64,000 nt of DNA from JACCYX01 sp964610045 (GCA_964610045.1 CAZSUN010000004.1:1-64000); one strand, 5' to 3'. Counted from the first letter of the stretch, positions 14,976 through 23,464 are shown. The notes: generated from the sequence alone by a model not told the origin. Translations and numbers: made by a program.

Positions 14976-15215
14976 ATGACCGATGGCGGGGAAGATCGAC
15001 GAGGGACACCGCCGCAACCGGGCGAGCACACGGCCACCGACCGCGAGGCGCAACTTCGGGAATTGTTCCGTTGTCCCCGGTGCGGGGTGACCCTCGAACT
15101 CCTGGAGATGGTGCATTGGCATCGCGGGCTGGAGCTGGTCGCATCCTGCATGCCGTGCAACGTTATCGAGACAGGCGAGGAGTGGCGGGTTCGCCGCACC
15201 TCAGCCATCTGCTGA
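14976..15215 (+). CDS. small zinc-ribbon-like protein
   Basis: The 79-residue soluble protein has CPRCG at about residues 33-37 and CMPC about 25 residues later, the spacing of a two-knuckle zinc ribbon, with HWH in between. The N-terminus is polar and disordered-looking. It begins five bases after the aldehyde dehydrogenase stop, so it is part of that transcript. A GTG at 14967 overlapping the previous stop is an alternative start. I do not recognise a named family. A metal-binding or adaptor role is only inference from the Cys pairs. Confidence 0.6.
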   Translation: MTDGGEDRRGTPPQPGEHTATDREAQLRELFRCPRCGVTLELLEMVHWHRGLELVASCMPCNVIETGEEWRVRRTSAIC

Positions 15216-15268
15216 TGGACAGTCGATCATCACCCCGCTACCATGAACATCTAGTCAGATGTTGACTA
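15216..15268 (+). promoter_or_regulatory. promoter and shared operator of modA
   Basis: TGGACA (15216-15221), a 17-base spacer and TACCAT (15239-15244) form a good promoter. TAGTCA-GATGT-TGACTA (15252-15268) sits at the expected start site, as at the aldehyde dehydrogenase promoter. The half-sites and their five-base spacing are identical at both places, while the flanks differ, which argues for a protein-binding site rather than a copied block. Confidence 0.65.
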
Positions 15269-15294
15269 TGTCGTCGTCTCCTGGAGGATGTCAC

Positions 15295-16215
15295 ATGTCA
15301 GGTATGTCGCCTGGTTCGTTCGTCCGGCGGATGCTGGTCATCTGCCTCGCCCTGCTGTTTGCGGTGCCCGGCTTCTTTGCTGTGCCCGCGATGGCGGCGC
15401 AGATCTCATGCGAGGACGTGAGTCCGCCTGCCGCTGCACCGGCGACGCCGGAGGCGGCAAGTCCGGTCGCCGAAGCAGTGGTCCCCTTCCCGGAGGAGGG
15501 CGGCACGCTCGAAGTCTTCGCCGCCGCCTCGCTCGTCGATGCCTTCGCCGTGGTGGAAGCCGACCTTGAGGAAGCCAATCCCAACCTCGACATCGTCGTC
15601 GAGACCGCTGGCTCGCAGGCCCTGGTGACGCAGCTGCAGGAAGGCGCCGAAGCCGACGTGCTTGCCACTGCCAACACCTCCACCATGCAAACCGCCATCG
15701 ACTCCGGGTTGATCGCCGGCGAGCCGGAGATCTTCACCGGCAACCGGCTGGTCATCGTTGCCCCGGCTGACAACCCGGCCGGGATCTCGTCGCTCGACGA
15801 CCTGGCGAGCGACGACCTGAACCTCGTGATCGCTTCCACCGAGGTGCCGGTTGGTTCCTACTCCCGCAACGTGCTGTGCGCGTACGAGGCCTCTGGCGCG
15901 GCGCCCGACGGCTTCATCGACGCGGTGAACGGCAACGTCGTGTCCGAGGAAGAGGACGTGCGCAGCGTGCTGGCCAAGGTCCAGCTCGGTGAGGCCGATG
16001 CCGGCATCGTCTACGCCAGCGATGCGGTTGCCTCCGAACTGGCCGGAACGCCGCTGACCGTCGTCGAGTTCCCTGCCGACCTCGACGCGACCGCCGAGTA
16101 CCCGATCGCCGCGGTCGAAGGCGGCGATATCGACCTGGCGAATGCCTTCATCTCTTACATCCTGAGTGCGGACGGCCAGGCCACCCTCGAGTCGTACGGC
16201 TTCGCCCAACCGTAG
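15295..16215 (+). CDS. modA: molybdate ABC transporter substrate-binding protein ModA
   Basis: The 306-residue exported protein should bind molybdate or tungstate outside the membrane. A signal peptide (RRMLVICLALLFAVPGFFAVPAMA, with cleavage near residue 34) is followed by an Ala/Pro/Glu-rich linker (about 40-68) and the ModA fold. That fold contains LEVFAAASLVDAF, the anion-binding Ser/Gly segment GSQALVTQLQEGAEADVLATA and the EVPVGSYSRN block. The linker probably tethers the protein at the surface in a monoderm-like envelope. GGAGG lies seven bases before the ATG. A Mop-domain gene follows after 12 bases. No modB or modC permease/ATPase genes are in the window, so the transporter must be completed elsewhere or has been lost. 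Confidence 0.9.
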   Translation: MSGMSPGSFVRRMLVICLALLFAVPGFFAVPAMAAQISCEDVSPPAAAPATPEAASPVAEAVVPFPEEGGTLEVFAAASLVDAFAVVEADLEEANPNLDIVVETAGSQALVTQLQEGAEADVLATANTSTMQTAIDSGLIAGEPEIFTGNRLVIVAPADNPAGISSLDDLASDDLNLVIASTEVPVGSYSRNVLCAYEASGAAPDGFIDAVNGNVVSEEEDVRSVLAKVQLGEADAGIVYASDAVASELAGTPLTVVEFPADLDATAEYPIAAVEGGDIDLANAFISYILSADGQATLESYGFAQP

Positions 16216-16227
16216 GGAGCGCTCACT

Positions 16228-16452
16228 ATGGATATCAGTGCACGAAACCAGCTTCCCGGCACCATCACCTCGATCACCGTCGATGGCGTGACGGCAGAGG
16301 TCACGATCAGCGTCGGTGACGGGATCGAGGTGACCGGCGTCATCACCAAGGGGTCGGTCGAGCGCCTCGGGCTGCAAGTCGGTAGTCCTGCGGTGGCGGT
16401 GATCAAGGCGACCGATGTCCTGGTGGGTGTCGCCAGCGGGAAGAGCACCTGA
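16228..16452 (+). CDS. molybdenum-pterin/molybdate-binding Mop (TOBE) protein
   Basis: The 74-residue protein consists of one Mop domain: ARNQLPGTITSI, then AEVTISVGDGIEVTGVITKGSVERLGLQVGS and a final VIKATDVLVGV strand, which is the standard molbindin pattern. Such proteins form hexamers that store molybdate in the cytosol. It follows modA by 12 bases with GGGAG upstream, so it is in the same operator-controlled transcript. The next reading frame (a damaged molybdopterin-domain gene) starts eight bases after its stop. Confidence 0.92.
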   Translation: MDISARNQLPGTITSITVDGVTAEVTISVGDGIEVTGVITKGSVERLGLQVGSPAVAVIKATDVLVGVASGKST

Positions 16453-16459
16453 TGCGCGG

Positions 16460-16952
16460 ATGACGGCGATGTTCGCCGGACTGCGAATCACGATTCTCGC
16501 CCTGGTCTTGTCGACGGGTAGTCTCGTTGCGCCGGTGGTGGCCCAGGAGGTAACTCCCGCCGCCACTGCCGGTTCGATCACGATCACCGGCCTGGAGGTC
16601 GGCCATGCTGACGATCGCCGACCTCCAGGCCATGCCGGCCGAGACGCTGGATGTGACCTATGAGTCCGGCGGCACCCTGGAAGACCACACCTTCACGGGA
16701 ACGCCGCTGCTCGGGGTGATTGAGCCGGTCGGCCTGGACGTGCCGGAGGATGCGCGCAATCCGTGGCTCCAGGACGTGTTCCCCGTCCCCGCCGCTCGTT
16801 CTGCTTCTCTGGTGTCCACCGGGATGGAGGATGAAGTTCTCGTCTACGACCAGCAGGCGCACAAGAATCGCCCACACGGGGCAGAAGTCGACGAGAGGGC
16901 GCCCGAGGATATGTCTGGGGGCTTGGTGGTGCGGAACGATCATATGTTCTGA
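16460..16952 (+). pseudogene. frameshifted molybdopterin-domain protein gene
   Basis: The first frame encodes a signal peptide (LRITILALVLSTGSLVAPVVAQ) and the strand SITITGLEVG, then leaves frame. From about 16605 another frame resumes with LTIADLQAMPAETLDV and TFTGTPLLGVIEPVGLDVPEDARNPWL, typical of small exported molybdopterin-dependent-oxidoreductase-like domains. After WLQ the match fades, although DEVLVYDQQ may be a remnant of the VLVAYEQDG block. The break falls in a perfect inverted repeat: GGCCTGGAGGTCGGC, then a 13-base loop, then its complement. Decay or a template-switch mutation is more likely than a real short protein. Its place after modA and mop fits a former molybdoenzyme role. 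Confidence 0.55.
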
Positions 16953-17075
16953 TCCGGAGCGGCGTCATCCTGCAGCCATGTAGCCAGACAGATGCGCAGC
17001 ATGAGCGCAATGTGAGCAATGGGCCCTCAATCCAGGTGCATTCGTTTCTGGCAGACACACATTGACATAGCAATT

Positions 17076-17084
17076 TGGTATACT
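17076..17084 (+). promoter_or_regulatory. putative extended -10 promoter
   Basis: TGG-TATACT (17076-17084) is a good extended -10. A TTGACA at 17062-17067 is only 11 bases away and cannot be its -35. It would give the small membrane protein at 17196 a leader of about 105 bases. Confidence 0.4.
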
Positions 17085-17195
17085 GTGCGACAGGTACAGG
17101 AAGCCTCGGATTCGCCTGAAAAGCCCGGTTGGCTGGCGATCCCGAGGACACTGCAACGCCATCCCGCCGTTTCCCTCACGCACAAGGGAGATTCC

Positions 17196-17450
17196 GTGAG
17201 TTCCCCCGACACCAGCCGTCCGACAACCAGGGTGTTCGGGAGCGTCCTGCTGGTGGCGGGAATCGCCCTCGCGGCATTCTCCCTGCTCGCCGACTGGCTC
17301 GATTTTGGCGGCGGCCAAGGGTTCGGCTACCAGCAGTTGATCGTGCTCATCGTCGGGATCGTGCTCATCCTGGCCGGAGTCCGGCTGGTGGCGCAGCCAT
17401 TCTTCACCCGTTTCGGCCGTCCCCAGGACCTCGCTGAGGTCGAGCGCTGA
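17196..17450 (+). CDS. small two-helix membrane protein
   Basis: The 84-residue protein has two hydrophobic segments (SVLLVAGIALAAFSLLADWL and LIVLIVGIVLILAGVRLV) separated by a short Gly-rich loop, and polar ends. The family is not recognised. I take the GTG at 17196 because AAGGGAG sits six bases before it. The longer open frame, from 17019, would add residues with no membrane-protein character that overlap the promoter. A single-gene unit is likely, with argS following 125 bases later on the same strand. Confidence 0.65.
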   Translation: MSSPDTSRPTTRVFGSVLLVAGIALAAFSLLADWLDFGGGQGFGYQQLIVLIVGIVLILAGVRLVAQPFFTRFGRPQDLAEVER

Positions 17451-17575
17451 TCCCACGCCGGGTGCTGCCAGGTTCTTCACCAGTCGGAGTATGATTGCCA
17501 GCATCGTCACCGGCGCCAGGGGGTTACCCGGCGCCGTCGTTGTGATTGCCCACATCCAGGAGTGACCGAATCCCG

Positions 17576-19846
17576 ATGTCCCACGCGCCAGCGTCCGTTC
17601 CCCCGTCCCCACCGTCCTCACCAGCCGGCATCATCGCCAGCGAGGAACAGGCCGCCATCGACGGCATCCGGAGTGCCCTGCTCGCGGCCGGCATCGATCC
17701 GGGATCGCGCCCGATCGACCTCCGCGCCCTGCCGTTCGAAGGCACCTGGGGCAGCGCCTCAACGGTCTGCCGGCTTTTCGCCGGGGAACTGGTGAACCGC
17801 GACCTGGCGGTCTCCGGCGAACTCGATGGCCTCTCGAAGAAGGACGCGAAGAAGCGGGTCAACGAACTGGTCGGACCGAAGGCGCAGGAATTGGCGGAAA
17901 CCGTGGCCGCCACGATGACGGAAACCGGCCGGTTCGCCTCGGTCGAGGCCGTCAACGGCTACATCAACATCACCTACAACGCGAACCAGGTTGCCTCCCG
18001 CCTCCTGGGCGAAGTGCTGACCCAGGGCGACCGCTACGGCTGGGCGCCCGCCGGATCGCGTTCCGAGCGGGTGATGATCGAGCACTCGCAACTGAATACC
18101 CACAAGGCGGCGCACGTCGGGCACCTGCGCAACATCTGCCTCGGGGTCGCGGTGACGAATATCAGCGAAGCAGCGGGCTACCCGACGATGCCGGTGAACT
18201 ACATCGGTGATATCGGGCGGCATGTCATTCGCTGTCTCTGGTGCTACCAGCGATTCCACCAGGGTGAGGAGCCGGTGGGCGACGCATCCAAGGGACGCTG
18301 GCTCGGCGATATCTACGCCGAGGCCGACCAGCGGCTCAGCTTCCGCAAGGATGTCCTCTCGTTCCTGCATACGATTATCCACGAGGATGCGGAGTTCGTG
18401 GCGGCGATCGACCGCATGCTGCGGTCGCTGTGGCGGACGAACCAGGTCGATGGCGAGGATATTGCTTACCTCCTCGGGCGTGTTTCCAGCCAGTTGGATA
18501 TCGATATCGCCGAATTCCGCGACGAGAATGTCCTCGTGCGGTTCTGGCCGATCATCGGCGATCAGTTGCGCGAGGAAGCGGCCGCCATCGACACCGCCGC
18601 CAGCAGCGCCGAGACGGACGAGCCGGCCACCGGCCAGGCCGCCCCGACCATGACCCCGGCCGAGCGGCTGGAGGCGTGGGAGCGACTGGCCCTTCACATG
18701 GAGGAGTGGTGGCCCAACGTTGCGGCCTGGGACCAGGAAACTCGCGACATGTTCCAACTCTGGGAACGCAAGGATCCCGAGTTCGTCGCCCTCTGGCAGC
18801 AAACCCGCGACTGGAGCATGGCCGATCTCTACCGGATCTTCGACGAGTTCGGCGCAACCTTCTTCCATTACTTCTGGGAGAGCGAGGTCGAGGACCCCGG
18901 CCGCGCAATCGTGCGGGAATTGCTCGAGCGCGGCATCGCCGAGATCAGCGAGGGCCTGCCGGTCGTCAAGATCGATGAGAAGCTTGGCCTGGAAAAGGAA
19001 ACCTACCGCACCCTGCCGATCCTGCGGTCGGACGGCACCACGCTCTATTCCACCAAGGACCTCGCGCTGACCAAGCAGAAGTTCGAGGAGTACGACATCG
19101 ATCGCGCGGTCTGGGTAGTCGATGTCCGGCAGTCGCTCTATTTCGACCAGGTATTCAAAATCCTCGAACTCTACGGGTTCGAGCAGGCGGAAAACTGCGT
19201 CCACCTCGGCTACGAATTCGTGGCGCTGCCGGGCGGGGCGATCTCCTCCCGCAAGGGCAACGCCCCGATGCTGGAAGATGTCCGCGACGCCATGATGGCA
19301 CGGGCGCGCACGGTGATCGACGAGAAGAATCCGGGGCTTGCCGAGGAGATCAAGGAGCGGGTCGCCTGGCAGGTTGCGATTGGCGCGATCAAGTACGTGA
19401 TGCTTGCGCGCGACGGCAACAAGGTGATCATCTTCGATCCGGACGAGGCGCTCTCATTCGAGGGACACGCCGCGCCGTACATCCAGTACGCGCATGCCCG
19501 CGCCTGCCGGATCCTGGAAAACGGCGCGATTGCCGATGCTGGCCTGGTGGCCGGGATCGACAGCCTCGACCTCGGCGAAGCGCAGCCGGAGGAGTTGGCG
19601 CTGCTCCAGGCAATCGCCGACCTGCCGGGCGTCGTGCAGCGGGCGGCCGAGGAGTTCCGGCCGCTCCACATCACCAACTATGTCTTCGAGGTGGCGAAGC
19701 GGTTCAACGACTTCTATCACGCCTGCCCGGTGCTGATCGCGCCGGAACCAACCCGCACCGCCCGGCTGACGCTGGTCGCGGCGACGCGGACAACGCTGAA
19801 GAATGGGCTGGCCCTGCTCGGTATCGAAGCCCCCGACGTCATGTAG
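17576..19846 (+). CDS. argS: arginyl-tRNA synthetase, enlarged form
   Basis: The 756-residue cytosolic enzyme charges tRNA-Arg. The class I HIGH motif is HVGHL in SQLNTHKAAHVGHLRN (about residues 178-193), GDIGRH follows, and the KMSKS-equivalent is SSRKG (about 558-562). The C-terminal anticodon-binding helical domain ends with LKNGLALLGIE. Common bacterial ArgS proteins have about 550-600 residues. Here the region after GDIGRH is expanded by more than 100 residues, including a Trp-rich helical part and an Ala/Glu/Pro low-complexity linker (AAAIDTAASSAETDEPATG). The start has AGGAGTG ten bases upstream. An ATG-less extension to 17546 is possible but lacks support. Confidence 0.95.
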   Translation: MSHAPASVPPSPPSSPAGIIASEEQAAIDGIRSALLAAGIDPGSRPIDLRALPFEGTWGSASTVCRLFAGELVNRDLAVSGELDGLSKKDAKKRVNELVGPKAQELAETVAATMTETGRFASVEAVNGYINITYNANQVASRLLGEVLTQGDRYGWAPAGSRSERVMIEHSQLNTHKAAHVGHLRNICLGVAVTNISEAAGYPTMPVNYIGDIGRHVIRCLWCYQRFHQGEEPVGDASKGRWLGDIYAEADQRLSFRKDVLSFLHTIIHEDAEFVAAIDRMLRSLWRTNQVDGEDIAYLLGRVSSQLDIDIAEFRDENVLVRFWPIIGDQLREEAAAIDTAASSAETDEPATGQAAPTMTPAERLEAWERLALHMEEWWPNVAAWDQETRDMFQLWERKDPEFVALWQQTRDWSMADLYRIFDEFGATFFHYFWESEVEDPGRAIVRELLERGIAEISEGLPVVKIDEKLGLEKETYRTLPILRSDGTTLYSTKDLALTKQKFEEYDIDRAVWVVDVRQSLYFDQVFKILELYGFEQAENCVHLGYEFVALPGGAISSRKGNAPMLEDVRDAMMARARTVIDEKNPGLAEEIKERVAWQVAIGAIKYVMLARDGNKVIIFDPDEALSFEGHAAPYIQYAHARACRILENGAIADAGLVAGIDSLDLGEAQPEELALLQAIADLPGVVQRAAEEFRPLHITNYVFEVAKRFNDFYHACPVLIAPEPTRTARLTLVAATRTTLKNGLALLGIEAPDVM

Positions 19847-19882
19847 GGTTGCCGATCGCGTGTTTCGACCTCTGTCCTGAAC

Positions 19883-19920
19883 GGGCCGATCGACCGAGCG
19901 CCAGCGAGGTCTGTCGGCCC
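19883..19920. repeat. hairpin-forming intergenic repeat, family 1
   Basis: GGGCCGA and TCGGCCC form the arms around a core, CCGAGCGCCAGCGAGGTCTG. It is related to the elements at 33725-33762, 41251-41286 and 55227-55263. It lies between the argS stop and the convergent transhydrogenase gene, where it may act as a bidirectional terminator. Confidence 0.55.
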
Positions 19921-19949
19921 TATGGAGAGTCTGTCCACCCGTGGTTCGC

Positions 19950-21227
19950 CTACCAGTACCGCATGGCGCCCGCGAACAAGCCGGCCAGGTCCTCCGCCGA
20001 AGCTGGGCGGGGTGAGAGTTTCGTGACACGGTGCTGGGGCAGGGTGCCTTCGACCAGCGCGGGGATGTCGGCATCCGTGTAGCCGACCGCGGCCAGCCCG
20101 TTCGGCATGCCGGTGCGTCGCATCAGGCCGATGATCGCCCCCGCCAGGAGTTCCCCGGCCTCCGATTCATCGACCTCACGCACGTCCGCGCCCATCAGGC
20201 GGGCAGCCTCCAGGTGCCGTGCCGGGTTCGCTTCCGCCGTCCAGCGGAACACGCTCGGCGCGTTGAGGATCACCGACATTCCGTGCGGCACGATCGGGTG
20301 ATCGACCCTGTACCCCGCGGGACGGTAATCGCGGACCATCCCGGAGACCGGGTAGGACATGCCGTGCGGCAGGTGCACCCCGGCGTTGCCGAACCCGATC
20401 CCGGCATAGGCGGCGGCCAGCAGCATCTCGCCACGGGCGGCGACATCGTCCGGATCTTCGACTGTCCGCACCATCGCCCGGCTCATCATCTCGATCGCCC
20501 GCGCCGCCCAAATGTCGCTGATCGGATTGGCGCCCTGGTAGGCGGGACGCAGTTGGGGATCGTCCGGTGCGGGTCGCTGGTCGAACGGGAGTGCGGTCAG
20601 CGATTCCACCGCATGCGAGAGGACATCGAACCCGGCGCAGGCGGCAACGATCGGCGGGAGCGTACGGGTGTTGTCAGGATCGAGGATGCCCATCGCCGGG
20701 CGCAGGGCCCGGTGGGCGATCCCGGTTTTCGCGTGCAGCGGTTCGTAGTCGAAGATCGCGACACCGGTCGTCTCACTGCCAGTGCCGGCCGTGGTGGGAA
20801 TCGCGATCAGCGGCTTGAGCGGACCCGGCACCGGCTCGGCCCGTCCGATCGGGGCGTTGACATAGGCCAGTAGGTCGGCGGGCCAGGTGGCGTAGAGGTT
20901 GGCGGCTTTGGCGGTGTCGATACTCGAACCGCCGCCGATTGCGAGGTAGCCGTCGAAGCCACCATCCCGCGCCGCCTCGATCGCGTCGAGAAAGGACGAT
21001 TCGGTTGGCTCGACGCGCACCCGGTCGTAGGGCACGGCGTCGATCCCGGCATCATGGAGCGATGCCAGCGCGATTGCGACCGGTGGGAGCTGTGCCACCA
21101 CCGGATCGGTGACGACCATCGCCCGGGTCACGCCGAGCCGCTTCAAATGCGAGCCAACCTCGCGGGTCGATCCCGGCCCGTAGAGGATGCTCGACGCCTC
21201 CATCGAAAAGATCGTCTCGTGGGTCAT
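19950..21227 (-). CDS. hydroxyacid-oxoacid transhydrogenase (iron-type alcohol dehydrogenase family)
   Basis: The 425-residue protein of the iron-containing alcohol dehydrogenase superfamily has the NAD motif GGGSSIDTAKAANL (about residues 98-111) and PTTAGTGSETTGVA, followed by metal-ligand regions AGFDVLSHAVES and GVHLPHGMSYPVSG. The block GYRVDHPIVPHGMSVIL is a hallmark of hydroxyacid-oxoacid transhydrogenases, which oxidise 4-hydroxybutyrate while reducing 2-oxoglutarate. A role in 4-hydroxybutyrate or related acid metabolism is likely. Its start overlaps the stop of the upstream hypothetical gene by four bases, so the two form an operon. Confidence 0.85.
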   Translation of the reverse strand: MTHETIFSMEASSILYGPGSTREVGSHLKRLGVTRAMVVTDPVVAQLPPVAIALASLHDAGIDAVPYDRVRVEPTESSFLDAIEAARDGGFDGYLAIGGGSSIDTAKAANLYATWPADLLAYVNAPIGRAEPVPGPLKPLIAIPTTAGTGSETTGVAIFDYEPLHAKTGIAHRALRPAMGILDPDNTRTLPPIVAACAGFDVLSHAVESLTALPFDQRPAPDDPQLRPAYQGANPISDIWAARAIEMMSRAMVRTVEDPDDVAARGEMLLAAAYAGIGFGNAGVHLPHGMSYPVSGMVRDYRPAGYRVDHPIVPHGMSVILNAPSVFRWTAEANPARHLEAARLMGADVREVDESEAGELLAGAIIGLMRRTGMPNGLAAVGYTDADIPALVEGTLPQHRVTKLSPRPASAEDLAGLFAGAMRYW

Positions 21228-21610
21228 GGATGCTCCATTGTTGGGGTTTCACTGCGGGGCGGGTCGCCTGGCGGGGAACCAGTCGTCCAGATCACTGGGG
21301 TGTATCTTCGGGAGAACTCGGTGAACCGCTCTTCGTAGTCGTCGCTCGGAGTGAGGGTAGTGGAGATTCGGTGCATCTCCCTGAAGGCTTCTATCAGCGC
21401 TTCCTCCCATGTCAAGCCGCGAACCTTGACCTGCAATGAGGGATCGTTCGATTCCAGGTGCTCGTCACCAGTGGCGAGACCAGGAAATCGGACGAAGATG
21501 AACTGGAACCACCCGCCAGGGTGCTTGCGTGGGCCTGACTTCATCTGCGACATCGACCAGCACCAGCGCGCCAGTTCCGGTGGGAGTTCGAGGTGATCGG
21601 TGAATGGCAT
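21224..21610 (-). CDS. hypothetical protein upstream of the transhydrogenase gene
   Basis: The 128-residue soluble protein is not assigned to a family. It has aromatic-rich segments (ARWCWSMSQMKSGPRKHPGGWFQFIFVRF) followed by a helix (LTWEEALIEAFREMHRIS) and a polar tail. AAGGA stands eight bases before the ATG. Its TGA overlaps the ATG of the transhydrogenase gene, so it is the first gene of a two-gene unit. No enzyme motif is visible. Confidence 0.6.
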   Translation of the reverse strand: MPFTDHLELPPELARWCWSMSQMKSGPRKHPGGWFQFIFVRFPGLATGDEHLESNDPSLQVKVRGLTWEEALIEAFREMHRISTTLTPSDDYEERFTEFSRRYTPVIWTTGSPPGDPPRSETPTMEHP

Positions 21611-21716
21611 GGCGCATATCCTTCACTGTCTCCTGCAAGGGACGGTGACCATAATGAGCGGGCGCGGTCCGTCTGGGTCAGGAGGGCGGTTTCGATCCGG
21701 ATCCCGGTTGGCAGGC

Positions 21717-22097
21717 TCATGTCAGGGGCTGTGAATTGTCCGCTTCAGCCGCTTGCTCACGGTTGAGTGCTTCGCGGACCGATTGCTCGAATGAGGGGAG
21801 TTCTTCTGTCACGATCTTCCAGATGACGTCGAACCTGAGGCGTTCGTATTCGTGGGAAATGACGTGGCGGAGTCCAATCATCTTCTTCCAGGAATCCGGC
21901 GTTTCTTCCTGGTAACGCGCTTCGTCGATGCTTCGAATCCTTGCCAGGTTTTCGCCCACCTCCTGCAGTCTCATCATCATTGCATCACGGGCCATCGAAT
22001 GGTTCGTGAACTCGGTCAACGATGATGGCTGATAGCGTCGAACATGTTCCAGCGCGTTCAGGATGAGTTTGAGGTAGGGAACCCAGGACTTTGTCAT
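21717..22097 (-). CDS. hepT: HepT-type HEPN ribonuclease toxin
   Basis: The 126-residue all-helical protein of the HEPN/DUF86 family carries the RX4HXY ribonuclease motif as RHVISHEY (about residues 77-84), preceded by the characteristic RLQEVGENLARI helix. In this system the toxin cuts RNA and is silenced when MntA adds AMP residues to its tyrosine. It overlaps the upstream mntA gene by four bases, which is standard for this pair, although here the antitoxin gene comes first. The acidic C-terminal tail is disordered-looking. Confidence 0.88.
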   Translation of the reverse strand: MTKSWVPYLKLILNALEHVRRYQPSSLTEFTNHSMARDAMMMRLQEVGENLARIRSIDEARYQEETPDSWKKMIGLRHVISHEYERLRFDVIWKIVTEELPSFEQSVREALNREQAAEADNSQPLT

Positions 22098-22396
22098 ACC
22101 GGCAATGGAATGAGGGTGGGCTCGATGTACGGTGCGAAGTAGGGGTGGATTTCCTCAAGCAAGTCGACGTTTCGGCCAGCGATTCCTGTGAGTTTCTTGG
22201 CAAGATCCATGCGATCGAACAGGGATAGTGGCGGGTTGAAGGTCACCAGCAGGTCGAGGTCGCTGTCCGGTCGTTCCTCGCCGCGCGTCATGCTGCCGAA
22301 GACATACGCCTCTACCGCACCATGCTCACGCAGAGTTATGAGGAAGTCGTCGGTGATGATCTCGGGTATTGCCGGGGTAGCACGGTTGGCCGTCAT
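22094..22396 (-). CDS. mntA: MntA-type minimal nucleotidyltransferase antitoxin
   Basis: The 100-residue nucleotidyltransferase has the motif GSMTRGEERPDSDLDLLV (about residues 33-50), which supplies the GS and paired Asp residues that bind metal and ATP. A C-terminal NVDLLEEIHPYF part contains the third acidic residue. The antitoxin transfers AMP to the HepT toxin. GGAGA precedes the ATG at 22396, so the longer frame from 22486 is rejected. A perfect TATAAT lies 22 bases upstream of the start. Confidence 0.88.
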   Translation of the reverse strand: MTANRATPAIPEIITDDFLITLREHGAVEAYVFGSMTRGEERPDSDLDLLVTFNPPLSLFDRMDLAKKLTGIAGRNVDLLEEIHPYFAPYIEPTLIPLPV

Positions 22397-22417
22397 GAAC
22401 TGGGTCTCCTTTCCGTC

Positions 22418-22423
22418 ATTATA
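22418..22423 (-). promoter_or_regulatory. -10 element of the mntA-hepT promoter
   Basis: A perfect TATAAT on the minus strand lies 22 bases before the mntA start. No good -35 is seen at 16-18 bases, so activation or an extended contact may be needed. Confidence 0.45.
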
Positions 22424-22726
22424 GGGAAACTGCAACTGGTGCCGGTTGCTGGTGGGACACATGCATCGCTTTCGCATCGACCACAAACAGCCAGCCGATG
22501 AGCCAATCAGGACAGATTGTCGGCTGGGGCTACCCTTTGCTCGCCCACGGTGGGATTCCGTCGCTCTCGACCGGAATGACCGTGCTCAGCTGAATCGCCA
22601 AGCACGGGCCATCGGTGTCGGCCCATCGAACCGGGCCCGGATTTGGGGCCGCGAGCGATTGCACCAGCGACCAACCGGAATGTGATTGCACGGCTGTCCG
22701 GCCACCACCACGAAAGCGCCTGCATT

Positions 22727-22756
22727 CGTTTGTAGGGACCGACTCCATGCCGGTCC
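22727..22756. repeat. 30-base intergenic repeat, family 2
   Basis: CGTTTGTAGGG is followed by a hairpin, GGACCG-N9-CGGTCC. Close copies occur at 41094-41123 and 42450-42479, and inverted at 41362-41391. This copy sits just after the response-regulator stop codon, where it may act as a transcript end. Confidence 0.6.
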
Positions 22757-22762
22757 GTTGGA

Positions 22763-23464
22763 TTAACCGTCGCTCTCCGGAGCACGCAATCGGTACCCGA
22801 TGCCGGGGAACGTCTCGATCAGCTCCTCGGCGTCTGGATCGGGCTGCAGCTTGGCGCGGATGCGGCTGACCCAGGTCCGCAGGTAGTGCACCTCGTCGCG
22901 GAACTCCGGTCCCCAGATCCGGCTGAGCAACTCGCCGTGGAGCATCACCTTCCCGGCGTTGGCGGCAAGCTGGGAGAGGAGCTCCCACTCCGTGCGGCTC
23001 AGGCGCACCTCCTCGCCATCGACATGGACCGTCCGTCGCTCCAGATCGATCTCCACCGTGTCGTAGCGCAGCACCGTGCGGCCGGCCGGAACCGCACCCG
23101 CCGTGCGCCGCAGCATGGCGTGGACGCGGGCGGCCAGTTCGTCCGGGTTGAACGGCTTGGTGATGTAGTCGTCGGCGCCGGTGTCGAATCCGCGCAACTT
23201 GTCGGCATCGCTGGCGCGCGCGGTCAGCATGATCACCGGTACCTGGCTCGACTGGCGAATGCGCCGGAGGGTTTCGAAGCCGTCGATGCCCGGCATCATC
23301 AGGTCGAGCAGCACCAAATCCGGCCGGTCGCTTTCAACCAGGTCGAGCGCTTCCTCGCCGCGCCCGGCGGTGATGACCGCGTAGCCATCGGCCTGCAGCT
23401 TGGCCCGGGTCAGGCGAACGATCGCCGCCTCGTCATCCACGATCAGGATCAGGTGTTTGCGCAT
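22763..23464 (-). CDS. OmpR/KdpE-type response regulator
   Basis: The 233-residue two-component regulator has a receiver domain with the acidic pair DDE (about residues 10-12), phospho-acceptor Asp in LVLLDLMMPGIDG (about 54), Thr in IMLTAR and Lys in YITKPF. The C-terminal winged helix (RLSRTEWELLSQL to DEVHYLRTWVSRIRAKL) binds DNA. It lies 15 bases after the histidine kinase gene and is its natural partner. The winged-helix part is KdpE-like in style, but no kdp genes are present. Confidence 0.95.
   Translation of the reverse strand: MRKHLILIVDDEAAIVRLTRAKLQADGYAVITAGRGEEALDLVESDRPDLVLLDLMMPGIDGFETLRRIRQSSQVPVIMLTARASDADKLRGFDTGADDYITKPFNPDELAARVHAMLRRTAGAVPAGRTVLRYDTVEIDLERRTVHVDGEEVRLSRTEWELLSQLAANAGKVMLHGELLSRIWGPEFRDEVHYLRTWVSRIRAKLQPDPDAEELIETFPGIGYRLRAPESDG

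Noticed and set aside
17062..17084. TTGACA with TATACT as a classical promoter
   Set aside because: The spacing is only 11 bases. The extended -10 alone is retained.
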